Of a stretch of DNA of 64,000 nucleotides, positions 35,933 through 44,528 are shown piece after piece; the first letter of the stretch is position 1; every line of letters starts with the position of its first letter. The DNA lies in contig NZ_JAMJPL010000001.1 of NCBI RefSeq assembly GCF_023555055.1, positions 1,240,001 to 1,304,000 on the forward strand, given 5' to 3'. Source of the DNA: Marinobacter sp. ATCH36. GTDB lineage: Bacteria > Pseudomonadota > Gammaproteobacteria > Pseudomonadales > Oleiphilaceae. The notes beneath the pieces were generated by a model that saw nothing but the letters and a program-made list of their open reading frames with translations, had not been told where the DNA came from and ran no database searches. The position numbers and the translations under genes are program-made.

Positions 35933-37237
35933 CTATTCGCCGCCTGGCAGGATTCTGGTCAGGTAACTGAAATCGAGCGAATCGGGCAGCGAGTGGGGTT
36001 TTGGGATGCGAACGATATGGCCGCTTCCGGGGGCATAGGCCATTGATTCACCGTTCCGATTTTCCATGGTTTCCGCCGAGAACCGCAGATTGCCAGCCGG
36101 TGTGATCAGTTCCAGCGGGTCCCCAGGGGCAAATTTGTTCTTTACGTCGATGGTCAGCCACCGGTCATCCATGTCAGTAATAGTGCCGACTACTTGCTGG
36201 CTGCCGTTCAAAGAGGAGCCCTGTTCATAGTTCTGGTATTCCTGTGGAACGTGCCGGCGCAGGAAGCCTTCGGTGTAGCCGCGGTTGGAGAGGGCCTCCA
36301 GTTGGTCCATGAGGTTCATGTCGAAGGCTTTGCCCTGTGCGGCGTCGTCGATGGCGCGGCGGTAGGCCTGGGTGGTTCGGGCTACGTAATAGGTGCTTTT
36401 GGTGCGGCCTTCGATTTTCAGTGAGTGGATGCCCATTTTTGTCAGTTCTGCCACGTGCTGGACGGCGCGGAGGTCTTTTGAGTTCATGATGTAGGTGCCG
36501 TGCTCATCCTCGTAGGCGGGGATATGGCTGCCGGAGCGGTTGGGTTCTTCCAGCAGGATTTCCCGGGGTTCGCCAGTGGCTGACTTGGCGATGAGGTCAC
36601 CGGTCTGGTCGTGGCTGTGGGCGACTTCCTTGTAGTTCCAGCGGCAGGCGTTGGTGCAGGCGCCCTGGTTGGCGTCGCGATGGTTCATATAGCCGGAGAG
36701 CAGGCAGCGGCCGGAGTAGGCCATGCAGAGGGCGCCGTGTACGAAGACTTCCAGTTCCATCTCCGGCACCTTCTCGCGGATGTCGCGGATTTCGTCGAGG
36801 GCCAGTTCCCGGGAGAGGATGACCCGACTAATGCCTTGTCTGCGCCAGAATTCAACGGTTGCCCAGTTGACGGCGTTGGCCTGTACCGACAGGTGGATAG
36901 GTTGGTCCGGCCACTTTTCCCGTACCAGCATGATCAGCCCCGGGTCGGACATGATCAGGGCATCCGGCTTGTATTCCAGTACCGGTTCGAGATCCCGAAG
37001 ATAGCTGCGAACCTTGTCATTGTGGGGCGCGATGTTGGAAACCAGATAGAACTGCTTGTCCAGCTCGTGGGCGCGGGTAATGCCTGCGCCCAGGGCTGTA
37101 ATGTTTTTGAAGCTGTTGTTTCTTACCCTTAGTGAATATCGCGGCTGGCCGGCATAAACGGCATCTGCGCCGTAGGCAAAGGCGGTTTCAAGATGTTCGG
37201 CAGTGCCTGCAGGGGCGAGCAGTTCTGGGGTATGCAT
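35933..37237 (-). CDS. trhP: tRNA 5-hydroxyuridine synthesis protein TrhP (U32 family)
   Basis: A 434-residue U32-family protein (YegQ) needed for 5-hydroxyuridine at tRNA position 34. It starts MHTPELLAPAGTAEHLETA with CCGGAG eight bases upstream; longer frames lack this. The barrel segment YGADAVYAGQPRYSLR and the four cysteines in GALCMAYSGRCLLSGYMNHR and ANQGACTNACRW, probably binding an Fe-S cluster, are as expected. It lies beside suf, but a functional link is only suggested. Confidence 0.9.
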   Translation of the reverse strand: MHTPELLAPAGTAEHLETAFAYGADAVYAGQPRYSLRVRNNSFKNITALGAGITRAHELDKQFYLVSNIAPHNDKVRSYLRDLEPVLEYKPDALIMSDPGLIMLVREKWPDQPIHLSVQANAVNWATVEFWRRQGISRVILSRELALDEIRDIREKVPEMELEVFVHGALCMAYSGRCLLSGYMNHRDANQGACTNACRWNYKEVAHSHDQTGDLIAKSATGEPREILLEEPNRSGSHIPAYEDEHGTYIMNSKDLRAVQHVAELTKMGIHSLKIEGRTKSTYYVARTTQAYRRAIDDAAQGKAFDMNLMDQLEALSNRGYTEGFLRRHVPQEYQNYEQGSSLNGSQQVVGTITDMDDRWLTIDVKNKFAPGDPLELITPAGNLRFSAETMENRNGESMAYAPGSGHIVRIPKPHSLPDSLDFSYLTRILPGGE

Positions 37238-37415
37238 CGGTGCTCCGGGTAAGGCCATCGGTTTGTCGGACTCTGAAAGCGGGTCATCTTGCCTTATGGA
37301 ATGATTTTTTCCCTTGATGCGGCTCAAGGGTGGATGTGGTTATTTTCGGCTAACATGTGTACGCTGACGTCCGCGGGCGACTATTCCCTGCATTGAGATT
37401 TCAGGAGTAAGAGAC

Positions 37416-37769
37416 ATGCAATCAGAATCGATGGAGCCCCTTGCGAATAAGGCGCCGTTCAGTGCGCGGGTAACTTCGTTGATTGCCGGGCATCTGGAAC
37501 GTGGTCGGGTGGGGGTCGAAGCCATTGCCTCCCAGCTGCACATGAGCCGGCATACACTTCATAAAAGGCTGAAGCAGGAAAATCTGACTTTCGCAGCGTT
37601 GTTGGAGGAAATCCGGCGCGAGCGTGCGCTGGCTTATCTGAATGACCGTAGCAAGTCCCTCGTGGAAATCGCCGAACAGCTGGGGTTTTCGGAACTCAGC
37701 GCATTCAGTCGCGCGTTCAAGCGCTGGATGGGCAAGTCTCCGGGGGCCTACCGCTCAATGGTGGCATGA
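37416..37769 (+). CDS. Small AraC-type DNA-binding protein without sensor domain
   Basis: A 117-residue protein that is almost entirely the AraC two-helix-turn-helix domain: VEAIASQLHMSRHTLHKRLK and LVEIAEQLGFSELSAFSRAF, ending KRWMGKSPGAYRSMVA. A proper GGAGTAAGAGAC ribosome site precedes the ATG, so it is a genuine short gene in the manner of SoxS and MarA, or a functional remnant of a longer regulator. Target genes are unknown. It is divergent from trhP. Confidence 0.8.
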   Translation: MQSESMEPLANKAPFSARVTSLIAGHLERGRVGVEAIASQLHMSRHTLHKRLKQENLTFAALLEEIRRERALAYLNDRSKSLVEIAEQLGFSELSAFSRAFKRWMGKSPGAYRSMVA

Positions 37770-37830
37770 TGTGGGCTCAGGCCGCCGTGGCAGCAAAATC
37801 GCATGCCCCGGCGCCTGCTTTCTTAAGGTG

Positions 37831-39042
37831 TCAGGCTTTCTTGAAGATCAGGGTACCGTTGGTACCGCCAAAGCCGAAGCTGTTGCTCATCACCAGGGGC
37901 AGTTCAACGTTGTCCTGCCGTTCCCGCACGATGGGGTAGCCCTCGGCGCCTTCGTCCAGATTTTCGATATTGGCAGACGGGGCAATGAAGTTCCCTCGCT
38001 GCATGATCAGGCTGTAGATGGCTTCGTGAACACCGGCAGCGCCCAGGGCATGGCCGCACAGTGGCTTGGTTGAGCTTAGTGGCGGTATCTTGTCACCAAA
38101 GGTTTCCTTCAGTGCTTTCAGCTCGGTGACATCACCCGCGGGCGTACTGGTGCCGTGGGTGTTGATGTAACTGATCTCGCCGTCCACATTCTTCATGGCC
38201 TGCTGCATGCAGCGAATTGCGCCTTCACCGCTCGGAGCCACCATATCAGCGCCATCTGACGTTGCACCGAAGCCGACCAGTTCGGCCAGGATAGTGGCGC
38301 CGCGCGCTTCCGCGTGCTCCAGGGCTTCCAGTACCAATACACCGCCGCCACCGGAGATAACAAAGCCGTCCCGGTCTTTGTCGTAGGTGCGGGAAGCGGT
38401 TCCGGGGGTGTCGTTGTACTTGGTGGAAAGTGCACCCATCGCATCAAACATCAGGCTCAGGGTCCAGTGAATGTCTTCACCGCCACCGGCAAACATCACG
38501 TCCTGGCGACCAAGGGCAATCAGGTCGCCGGCGTGGCCTATGGAGTGGGCGCTAGTGGCACAGGCAGAGGTAATGCCGTAGTTGACGCCAGTAATACCGA
38601 ATGCCGTAGCCAGGGAGGCGTTAATAGCGCTGCCCATGGTGCGCGGTACGCGGTATGGGCCAACGCGGCGGATGCCTTTGGCACGATGGGTATCGATCGC
38701 GTCCATCAATTCCACGGTAGAGGCACCACCCGCGCCGGTAATAACACCGGTTGAGTTGGCGCGGATATGTTCATCGGTGAGCCCTGCCTGAGCGATGGCT
38801 TCCTTCATCGCCAGATAGGTGTAGCCAGAGGCCGGGCACATGAAGCGCATCAGCTTGCGGTCGATGAGATCCGGCAGGTTCAGGTCGATCTGGCCGCAGA
38901 CATGGCTGCGAAGACCGTTGTCCTTGGCTTCCTGGCTGAAACCGATGCCGGGTATTGACTCCCGCAAAGACCGGGTCACTTCGTCTTGATTGGTTCCGAG
39001 GCTGGAGACAATCCCCATTCCTGTAATGACAACACGACGCAT
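37831..39042 (-). CDS. fabB: Beta-ketoacyl-ACP synthase I
   Basis: Elongates fatty acids and is essential for the unsaturated branch. The catalytic triad is Cys161 in [13 protein letters not shown], His in [12 protein letters not shown], and His in [15 protein letters not shown]. Length is 403 residues. It follows fabA by ten bases, the usual fabAB pair. Confidence 0.96.
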   Translation of the reverse strand: MRRVVITGMGIVSSLGTNQDEVTRSLRESIPGIGFSQEAKDNGLRSHVCGQIDLNLPDLIDRKLMRFMCPASGYTYLAMKEAIAQAGLTDEHIRANSTGVITGAGGASTVELMDAIDTHRAKGIRRVGPYRVPRTMGSAINASLATAFGITGVNYGITSACATSAHSIGHAGDLIALGRQDVMFAGGGEDIHWTLSLMFDAMGALSTKYNDTPGTASRTYDKDRDGFVISGGGGVLVLEALEHAEARGATILAELVGFGATSDGADMVAPSGEGAIRCMQQAMKNVDGEISYINTHGTSTPAGDVTELKALKETFGDKIPPLSSTKPLCGHALGAAGVHEAIYSLIMQRGNFIAPSANIENLDEGAEGYPIVRERQDNVELPLVMSNSFGFGGTNGTLIFKKA

Positions 39043-39052
39043 TTAATGGCTC

Positions 39053-39562
39053 CTAAAAGTCATCCGTAGAATTGAACATGCCAACCTTGAGATCTTTGGC
39101 AGTGTATATCTCGCGGCCATCCACTTCCATGCTGGCATCGGCGATTGCCATGGTCAGCTTACGGCGAACCACCCGCTTGATATCCAGGTGGTAGCGCACC
39201 AATTTGTTGGTTGGCAGCACCTGACCGGTAAACTTCACTTCACCAGCGCCAAGAGCGCGGCCTTTGCCCTCGCCGCCGGTTGCCGCCAGGAAAAAGCCCA
39301 CAAGTTGCCACATGGCATCCAGGCCCAGGCAGCCGGGCATGACGGGGTCGTCGACAAAATGAACCTTGAAGAACCACAGGTCCGGATTGATATCCAGTTC
39401 GGCAACAATGCTGCCCTTGCCGTAAGGCCCGTCGGTTTCGCTGAAATGGGTTACGCGGTCCATCATCAGCATTTCGTTGATCGGTAACCGCATCTTGCCT
39501 GGAAAAAGCGTGCCTTGCCCACAGGCTTCCAAGTCTGCCTTGTCAAAGTGATCGGGGGTCAT
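39053..39562 (-). CDS. fabA: 3-hydroxydecanoyl-ACP dehydratase/isomerase
   Basis: Introduces the cis double bond in unsaturated fatty acid synthesis. The 169-residue protein has the active-site His68 in [15 protein letters not shown] and Asp82 in LGLDAMWQL, matching His70 and Asp84 of E. coli FabA. The gap upstream (39563-39681) shows no operator that I recognise. Confidence 0.97.
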   Translation of the reverse strand: MTPDHFDKADLEACGQGTLFPGKMRLPINEMLMMDRVTHFSETDGPYGKGSIVAELDINPDLWFFKVHFVDDPVMPGCLGLDAMWQLVGFFLAATGGEGKGRALGAGEVKFTGQVLPTNKLVRYHLDIKRVVRRKLTMAIADASMEVDGREIYTAKDLKVGMFNSTDDF

Positions 39563-39681
39563 AATGCCATTGTTCCTGTTACAAAATGGTTTCTTATACT
39601 TTAGCTGTTATTCCTCAGATGGCTATTGACCATTGGTTGCAGTTTTCAGGGAAGTGGCTGGGTATGGTTTTTTCTGAAGGC

Positions 39682-40866
39682 TTATCCTTCCTTCCCGTCG
39701 GGCCGGACTGATGCCAGTATCCGAGCGTAGCGGGCCAGGAAGATGCCGAATGCCAGCACCCATAACAGGGAACTGATCCCGACCCCCACGTGCCAGGGCA
39801 TGGCATCGAAAGCAGTAACTACCCGCACCAGTGCTGCCAGGTGAATCATTACAAAAGCGGTGACCATGCCACGGGGCAGAACAAGGGGACGACCGGTGTG
39901 ACCCAGGGATACCCTGGCGATAACACCCAGAATCAGGCAGCCAACAGCTCCGGTACCTGCGGCATGGGTCCAGGCGTTGGTGGGCCAGTCTGCAAGAATA
40001 GAGCCCGCGAGCAGAATCAGCGCAACTGGCACCCACAGGATGGACAGGTGCAGCACCCAGAGTAACGGCTCCTTGAGGAACAGCCATCCCTTCCAGCCAG
40101 CCAGGCGTACCAGCATCAGCAGGGCGGCAGTCAGGGCCAGAACGGCCGTAATCATTTGCCAGCCGGACACCAGTGACGCCATCAGCAGTACCATGTTGAA
40201 CAGGACCGCCATGTCCAGAGCGGGAATCATCTTGACCTGGGTGGCATCCAGCCCCCGTTGACGGAGCCAGCCGGCAGAAAAGGCCGGGGTAATGCGACCG
40301 CCGATAATACTTATCAACGCCATTGCCATGATCAGGGCGCCGTAGCTGAATGCCGGGTCAAGTCTGGTCACAAAGCCGATCTGCATCAACCAGAGCAGTC
40401 CCAGAACGACCAGAATCATCAGTTGTCGCTTCTGTTTGGCATGCACAACGCGCCAGCCGGCGTCCAGCATCACCAGGGGCAGGAAAGCGAGGTTTACGCC
40501 ATGAATCAGCCATTCCGGCAGGCCTGCGCCGAATGCCAGTAACAGCCGCCCGGCGAGCCAGACACCCCATAACAGTGCCAGGCGCAAGCCATGGGTCCGC
40601 TCGGTCTGGGTCCATACGCACACAGCAGTGAGCAGGAAGCCGGCGATGGCGGCGGACAAGAAGCCGAACAGCATTTCATGCTGGTGCCAGAACAGGCCCG
40701 GCATGGCCAGGGGAAGTTGTATCGCCCCACTGACCTGCAGTACCCAAACCGGGATTGTCAGCATGGCCAGTACGGTCATGGAGAGGAAGAAAATGCGGAA
40801 CGGGTAGCCGAACAGCTGGCGGATGCTTGCACCCTCTGCGGCTTCGGTTGTGGGAATAGCCTGCAT
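39682..40866 (-). CDS. nnrS: NnrS family membrane protein
   Basis: A 394-residue inner-membrane protein with about twelve hydrophobic segments. The NnrS hallmark WHQHEMLFGFLSAAIAGFLLTAVCVWTQ is near residue 60, where histidines are proposed to bind haem and copper. NnrS proteins protect against nitric oxide and nitrosative stress. This copy is complete; a broken paralogue lies at 48377-48993. The presence of narK genes nearby suits a denitrifying lifestyle. Confidence 0.9.
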   Translation of the reverse strand: MQAIPTTEAAEGASIRQLFGYPFRIFFLSMTVLAMLTIPVWVLQVSGAIQLPLAMPGLFWHQHEMLFGFLSAAIAGFLLTAVCVWTQTERTHGLRLALLWGVWLAGRLLLAFGAGLPEWLIHGVNLAFLPLVMLDAGWRVVHAKQKRQLMILVVLGLLWLMQIGFVTRLDPAFSYGALIMAMALISIIGGRITPAFSAGWLRQRGLDATQVKMIPALDMAVLFNMVLLMASLVSGWQMITAVLALTAALLMLVRLAGWKGWLFLKEPLLWVLHLSILWVPVALILLAGSILADWPTNAWTHAAGTGAVGCLILGVIARVSLGHTGRPLVLPRGMVTAFVMIHLAALVRVVTAFDAMPWHVGVGISSLLWVLAFGIFLARYARILASVRPDGKEG

Positions 40867-40995
40867 GACAATAACTCCACTGGCTGTCTGAATATAACCT
40901 GTATATTAGATAAATGTTTTTAGAATTAACATACCCATCAGGCGGTAGTTTTGCGTACAATGCGGCTATCGATCTGATTCCCAATGGATTAATTT

Positions 40996-41367
40996 ATGAG
41001 CGGTTACCTGATTTTAAAGAGTGTCCACATGATAGCGGCCTACCTGACGGTGGTGCTGTTTGCTTTGCGTCTGCTGCTGGATGCCGTGGGCAAGCCCAAC
41101 TGGCGTAAGACACCGCTGCGCTGGATTCCCCACGCCAACGATACGGTTTTGCTGGTGGCTGCCATCAGCCTGCTGTTCGTAACGCCCTGGATGCCGTTTG
41201 TGCACGGCTGGCTGACGGCGAAGATCTTTCTGCTGGTCGGCTACATTGTCGCTGGCGTGTTTGCCTTGAAAGAGACCCGTAGCCTGCAGGTGCGGCTGAT
41301 TGCCTCTGTACTGGCGCTGGTTCAGATTATGGCCATTTTCCACCTGGCTCTCGCCAAACCCTTCTGA
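40996..41367 (+). CDS. SirB2 family membrane protein
   Basis: A 123-residue protein with four hydrophobic helices: LKSVHMIAAYLTVVLFALRLLLDAVG, WIPHANDTVLLVAAISLLFV, LTAKIFLLVGYIVAGVFAL and LIASVLALVQIMAIFHLALA. The histidines and order match SirB2/DUF family proteins found in many gammaproteobacteria. Their biochemical function is not known. It is divergent from nnrS with 129 bases between. Confidence 0.8.
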   Translation: MSGYLILKSVHMIAAYLTVVLFALRLLLDAVGKPNWRKTPLRWIPHANDTVLLVAAISLLFVTPWMPFVHGWLTAKIFLLVGYIVAGVFALKETRSLQVRLIASVLALVQIMAIFHLALAKPF

Positions 41368-41385
41368 TCTCTTCAAAACCGGGGG

Positions 41386-42216
41386 TCAGCGACTCCCGGA
41401 CCTTTCTGAGACCTGCTTCGTCAACTCCTGCAACTGTTCCTGAACTGCTTGCAGCTGGCGGGCAATCTCATCCCTCTCGTCATGAGCCTGCTTCTGCTGT
41501 TTGGCGTTCTGTTCCTCACTCATGACTTCCAGAATGGCGCCAATCATCATGTTCAGGAATACGAAGGCTGTCAGGAATATAAAGGTCAGGTAGTAGATCC
41601 AGCTCAGCGGGTACTGCTCCATGGTGGCGTACATCACGTCTGTCCAGTCCTCAAACGTCGCCACACGAAACAGCGTGAGCATTGCGATGGCGACATCCCC
41701 CCAGAGTTCCTCGTCAACGTTGGCAAAGAACATCGAGCCCATGGCCGCGTAGATATAGAAGATGATAAACATCAGCAGGGCAATGTAGCCCATGCGGGGA
41801 ATGGCTTTGAGCAGCGAGTTGATCAGAAACCGCAGCTCCGGCACGACGGAAATCAGCCGCAATACCCGGAAAACCCGCAGTAGCCTGCCCAGCAGCACCG
41901 CGTCGGAATTATCCAGTGGGATCAGACTGCCAACCACCACCAGGGTGTCGAAAAGGTTCCATCCATCCATCAGGAAGCGCTTCTTGTTGGGGCAGGCGGC
42001 GAAGCGGAACAGGATTTCCAGCAGGAAGAAAATGGTGATGGCGTTGTCCATCACGACCAGCGAGCCTTCCACCAGCGGCGGGAGTTCATACGTCTTGGCA
42101 CCAATGGTCAGCGCAGACAGAATGATGATGCCAATCACAACACTCTGGAATATCCGGCTGGACTCAATCCGGCGCAGTTGCTCGAAACCGTTAGCAGGAC
42201 TCGACTGAGGGGACAT
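41386..42216 (-). CDS. Voltage-gated cation channel, bacterial sodium-channel type
   Basis: A single-repeat six-helix channel of about 276 residues. The S4 segment carries regularly spaced arginines (GRLLRVFRVLRLI). The pore loop TLFRVATFEDWTDVM aligns with the TLESW-type filter of NaChBac-like channels, the glutamate kept and the filter reading FEDW. After S6 (FVFLNMMIGAILEVM) there is a long Glu/Gln-rich coiled coil, the tetramerisation domain of this family. Sodium selectivity is probable but not certain; the extra aspartate could favour calcium. Confidence 0.85.
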   Translation of the reverse strand: MSPQSSPANGFEQLRRIESSRIFQSVVIGIIILSALTIGAKTYELPPLVEGSLVVMDNAITIFFLLEILFRFAACPNKKRFLMDGWNLFDTLVVVGSLIPLDNSDAVLLGRLLRVFRVLRLISVVPELRFLINSLLKAIPRMGYIALLMFIIFYIYAAMGSMFFANVDEELWGDVAIAMLTLFRVATFEDWTDVMYATMEQYPLSWIYYLTFIFLTAFVFLNMMIGAILEVMSEEQNAKQQKQAHDERDEIARQLQAVQEQLQELTKQVSERSGSR

Positions 42217-42290
42217 GGGAAACAACAACTCCAGTCAGTTCGTGGAGCCTGAATTCTAAAGCGAGTGGGGCGGGTTGGATACACCGAACG

Positions 42291-42315
42291 AAAAAAAGCC
42301 CCCGGAGGCGGGGGC
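42291..42315 (-). terminator. Terminator of the 42363 transporter
   Basis: GCCCCCG pairs with CGGGGGC (42298-42315), and on the minus strand seven T residues follow. Confidence 0.8.
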
Positions 42316-42362
42316 GGTCGTAGCACAGGTCGAGGCTACAAGGGCAAGAGGTTGTGAGGACC

Positions 42363-43724
42363 TCACCTCAGGGGCGGCTGGCGATTGGCCAAGGGGTCGT
42401 CGTCCCGGGCTGCACGGTTCAGCGGATAAAACAGCTGCGGCGAAGCCAGCTCCGGCAGGTCGGTCTTGGTCTCCTGAGCGGCCCATTCCACTCGTTCCGC
42501 GGAGCGGATGGCGTAGTGCATCCAGGCCAGTGCGGCGGCCACGATGACGAACATCAGCATGAAGCTGCTTTGCCAGACTCCGGTAAGATCGTTGAGTGCA
42601 CCGAACATCAGAGGTAGCAGGAAACCTCCAAGACCACCGATCATGCCGACAACGCCCCCCACAGCGCCAACATGGCTGGGGTAGTACACCGGAATATGCT
42701 TGTACACAGCCGCCTTTCCCAGTGACATGAAAAAGCCGAGTATGAAGGTAAGGACCACGAATGGAACCAGCCCTACTTCCAGGAAGAACCGGAGGTCGCC
42801 GTCGATGCCGTGCACCACGTATTCAGTTGGTGGATAACTGAGCAGGAAGGTACAGATCACAGAGGCAATGAATGTCCAGTACATGACCCGTCGGGCACCG
42901 TAGCGATCCGACATCCAGCCACCAAGAATACGGAACAGGGAGGCGGGGATGGTATAAAGCGCGGCAATCATGCCAGCGGTTTTGATATTCAGCCCATAAA
43001 CTCCGATGAGGTAGTGGGGCAGCCAGAGAGCGAGAGCGACAAATGCGCCGAACACGAAAAAATAGTAGAGCGCGAAGCGCCATACCCTTAGCTCTTTCAG
43101 TGGTGCCATCTGCTCCAGGAAGGACTGGGATTGCTTGCTGGCGCGCTCCTTTGCCTTGGGGTCCTCTTTGGCAAGGAGGATGAAAAGCACCCCCATGATA
43201 GCCAGTACCGTGGCATAGACCTGGGCCGTACCTTGCCAGCCCAGCGCCACAAGCAGGAAAGGAGCGCCGAAATTGGTCACTGCCGCGCCCACATTACCTG
43301 CACCGAAAATACCCAATGCGGTGCCCTGGCGTTCCCGCTCGAACCAGGCAGCGGTATAGGTTACGCCAACGATAAATGAGCCACCGGCGAGGCCAACCCC
43401 AAGAGCTCCCACCAGCAACATCAGGTAGCTGTTGGCGAAGGTGAGCAGGTATACACACGCAGCTGTAGTCAGCATCAGCACGCCGAACACCCAGCGGCCA
43501 CCATAGCGGTCCGTCCAGATGCCCAGAAACAGGCGGCTGATGGAACCGGTGAGTATTGGTGTCGCCATCAACAACCCCAACTGGGTATCCGACAGCCCGA
43601 AGTCCTGGCGAATTTTGATACCGATAATGGAAAAGATGGTCCAGACCGCAAAGCACAGGGTGAAGGCAAAAGTGGATATGCCCAGCGCGCGGTATTGTTC
43701 AGGCTTCGAAACGCTGTATTGCAT
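42363..43724 (-). CDS. NarK-family nitrate/nitrite transporter (MFS)
   Basis: A 453-residue major-facilitator protein. The nitrate signature motifs are recognisable: GIFGAGNVGAAVTNFGAP near residue 140 and GGVVGMIGGLGGFLLPL near 360, with DRYGGRWVFG between helices 2 and 3. The ATG at 43724 has GGGAGG upstream; a longer reading frame has no such support. Whether it imports nitrate, exports nitrite or exchanges them is not visible. It is divergent from the usp-narK pair and shares the 314-base regulatory region 43725-44038. Confidence 0.85.
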   Translation of the reverse strand: MQYSVSKPEQYRALGISTFAFTLCFAVWTIFSIIGIKIRQDFGLSDTQLGLLMATPILTGSISRLFLGIWTDRYGGRWVFGVLMLTTAACVYLLTFANSYLMLLVGALGVGLAGGSFIVGVTYTAAWFERERQGTALGIFGAGNVGAAVTNFGAPFLLVALGWQGTAQVYATVLAIMGVLFILLAKEDPKAKERASKQSQSFLEQMAPLKELRVWRFALYYFFVFGAFVALALWLPHYLIGVYGLNIKTAGMIAALYTIPASLFRILGGWMSDRYGARRVMYWTFIASVICTFLLSYPPTEYVVHGIDGDLRFFLEVGLVPFVVLTFILGFFMSLGKAAVYKHIPVYYPSHVGAVGGVVGMIGGLGGFLLPLMFGALNDLTGVWQSSFMLMFVIVAAALAWMHYAIRSAERVEWAAQETKTDLPELASPQLFYPLNRAARDDDPLANRQPPLR

Positions 43725-43840
43725 GATGTTTCCCTCCCACTGCGAACTGCAAATAGATGGTTTCGACTTTATCCCGCCCGCCCCGTGTCGGCACTTGAAC
43801 AATGTCAAGAATGCTCACTGGGCCGGTGTGGCATTGGAGG

Positions 43841-43866
43841 TACCCCCTTAAAGGCAGGTGGGGGTA
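43841..43866. promoter_or_regulatory. Possible NarL-type inverted repeat
   Basis: TACCCCC at 43841-43847 and GGGGGTA at 43860-43866 form an inverted repeat like NarL heptamers, but with wider spacing than the classical 7-2-7 arrangement. Tentative. Confidence 0.3.
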
Positions 43867-43936
43867 GGTATTTAAGGCATGAAACCTGTTTGGGGATATC
43901 AAGGCTGTGTCTCTGGTGGGGTACCAGGAGGCGTAA

Positions 43937-43950
43937 TTGATGCATATCAA
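43937..43950. promoter_or_regulatory. FNR/ANR box between divergent narK units
   Basis: TTGATGCATATCAA is a perfect match to the FNR/ANR/DNR consensus TTGAT-N4-ATCAA. It lies 89 bases before the universal stress protein start and 213 bases from the minus-strand transporter start, so it probably drives the plus-strand unit under low oxygen. Nothing else in 43725-44038 looks like a gene. Confidence 0.8.
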
Positions 43951-44038
43951 GTGCTGTCATCAGGCGGTTGTGGGCTAATGCTGACAAATATTAAGCCCGC
44001 CACGCGTGCGCGCTGGCACAACAGGTCTGGAGCCTACG

Positions 44039-44500
44039 ATGAAAATCATGATTGCCTACGACGGTTCGAGAAATGCCAGGTTGGCCCTGGCACAAACGAT
44101 CACGATGTTTCGGGATCTGAAGCCGCAAATCACTCTCGTGGCGGTAGCAGAAAACCCACGCGACATCACCTCGGGAAATGAAGATTTCTTCCAGCAGGAA
44201 GTGGACGAGCTCAAACAGCATTTGGCAGAGGCCATGGAGGTCTGCCAGAACGAGCAGATCACTGCTGAAAACATGATGCTGGAAGGCGACGCCCGGAAAA
44301 TGCTGCTGTTTGCGGCAGAGAAAAAAATTCGCCCCGACATGCTGGTAATAGCACGCCACAGCCACGAGCCTGATGGCGGCTTCATTGCCCGATCCCTGAC
44401 CTATTTCGTGGATGAGCTGGATTACATGACCTTCGGCAGCGTGAGTTCGTTCCTCGCGCGCCGGGTGCAGTGCCCGCTGCTCATTCTCCCCAGCCTTTAA
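44039..44500 (+). CDS. Universal stress protein (UspA family)
   Basis: A 153-residue UspA-fold protein starting MKIMIAYDGSRNARLAL, with IRPDMLVIARHSHEPD before the C-terminal FGSVSSFLARRVQCPLLILP. The nucleotide-binding glycines are only partly present, so ATP binding is uncertain. It comes 28 bases before a NarK gene and behind an FNR box; such pairs occur in denitrifiers. Confidence 0.88.
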   Translation: MKIMIAYDGSRNARLALAQTITMFRDLKPQITLVAVAENPRDITSGNEDFFQQEVDELKQHLAEAMEVCQNEQITAENMMLEGDARKMLLFAAEKKIRPDMLVIARHSHEPDGGFIARSLTYFVDELDYMTFGSVSSFLARRVQCPLLILPSL

Positions 44501-44528
44501 TCACCCCTTAATAGCCCCGGAGGCTGAA

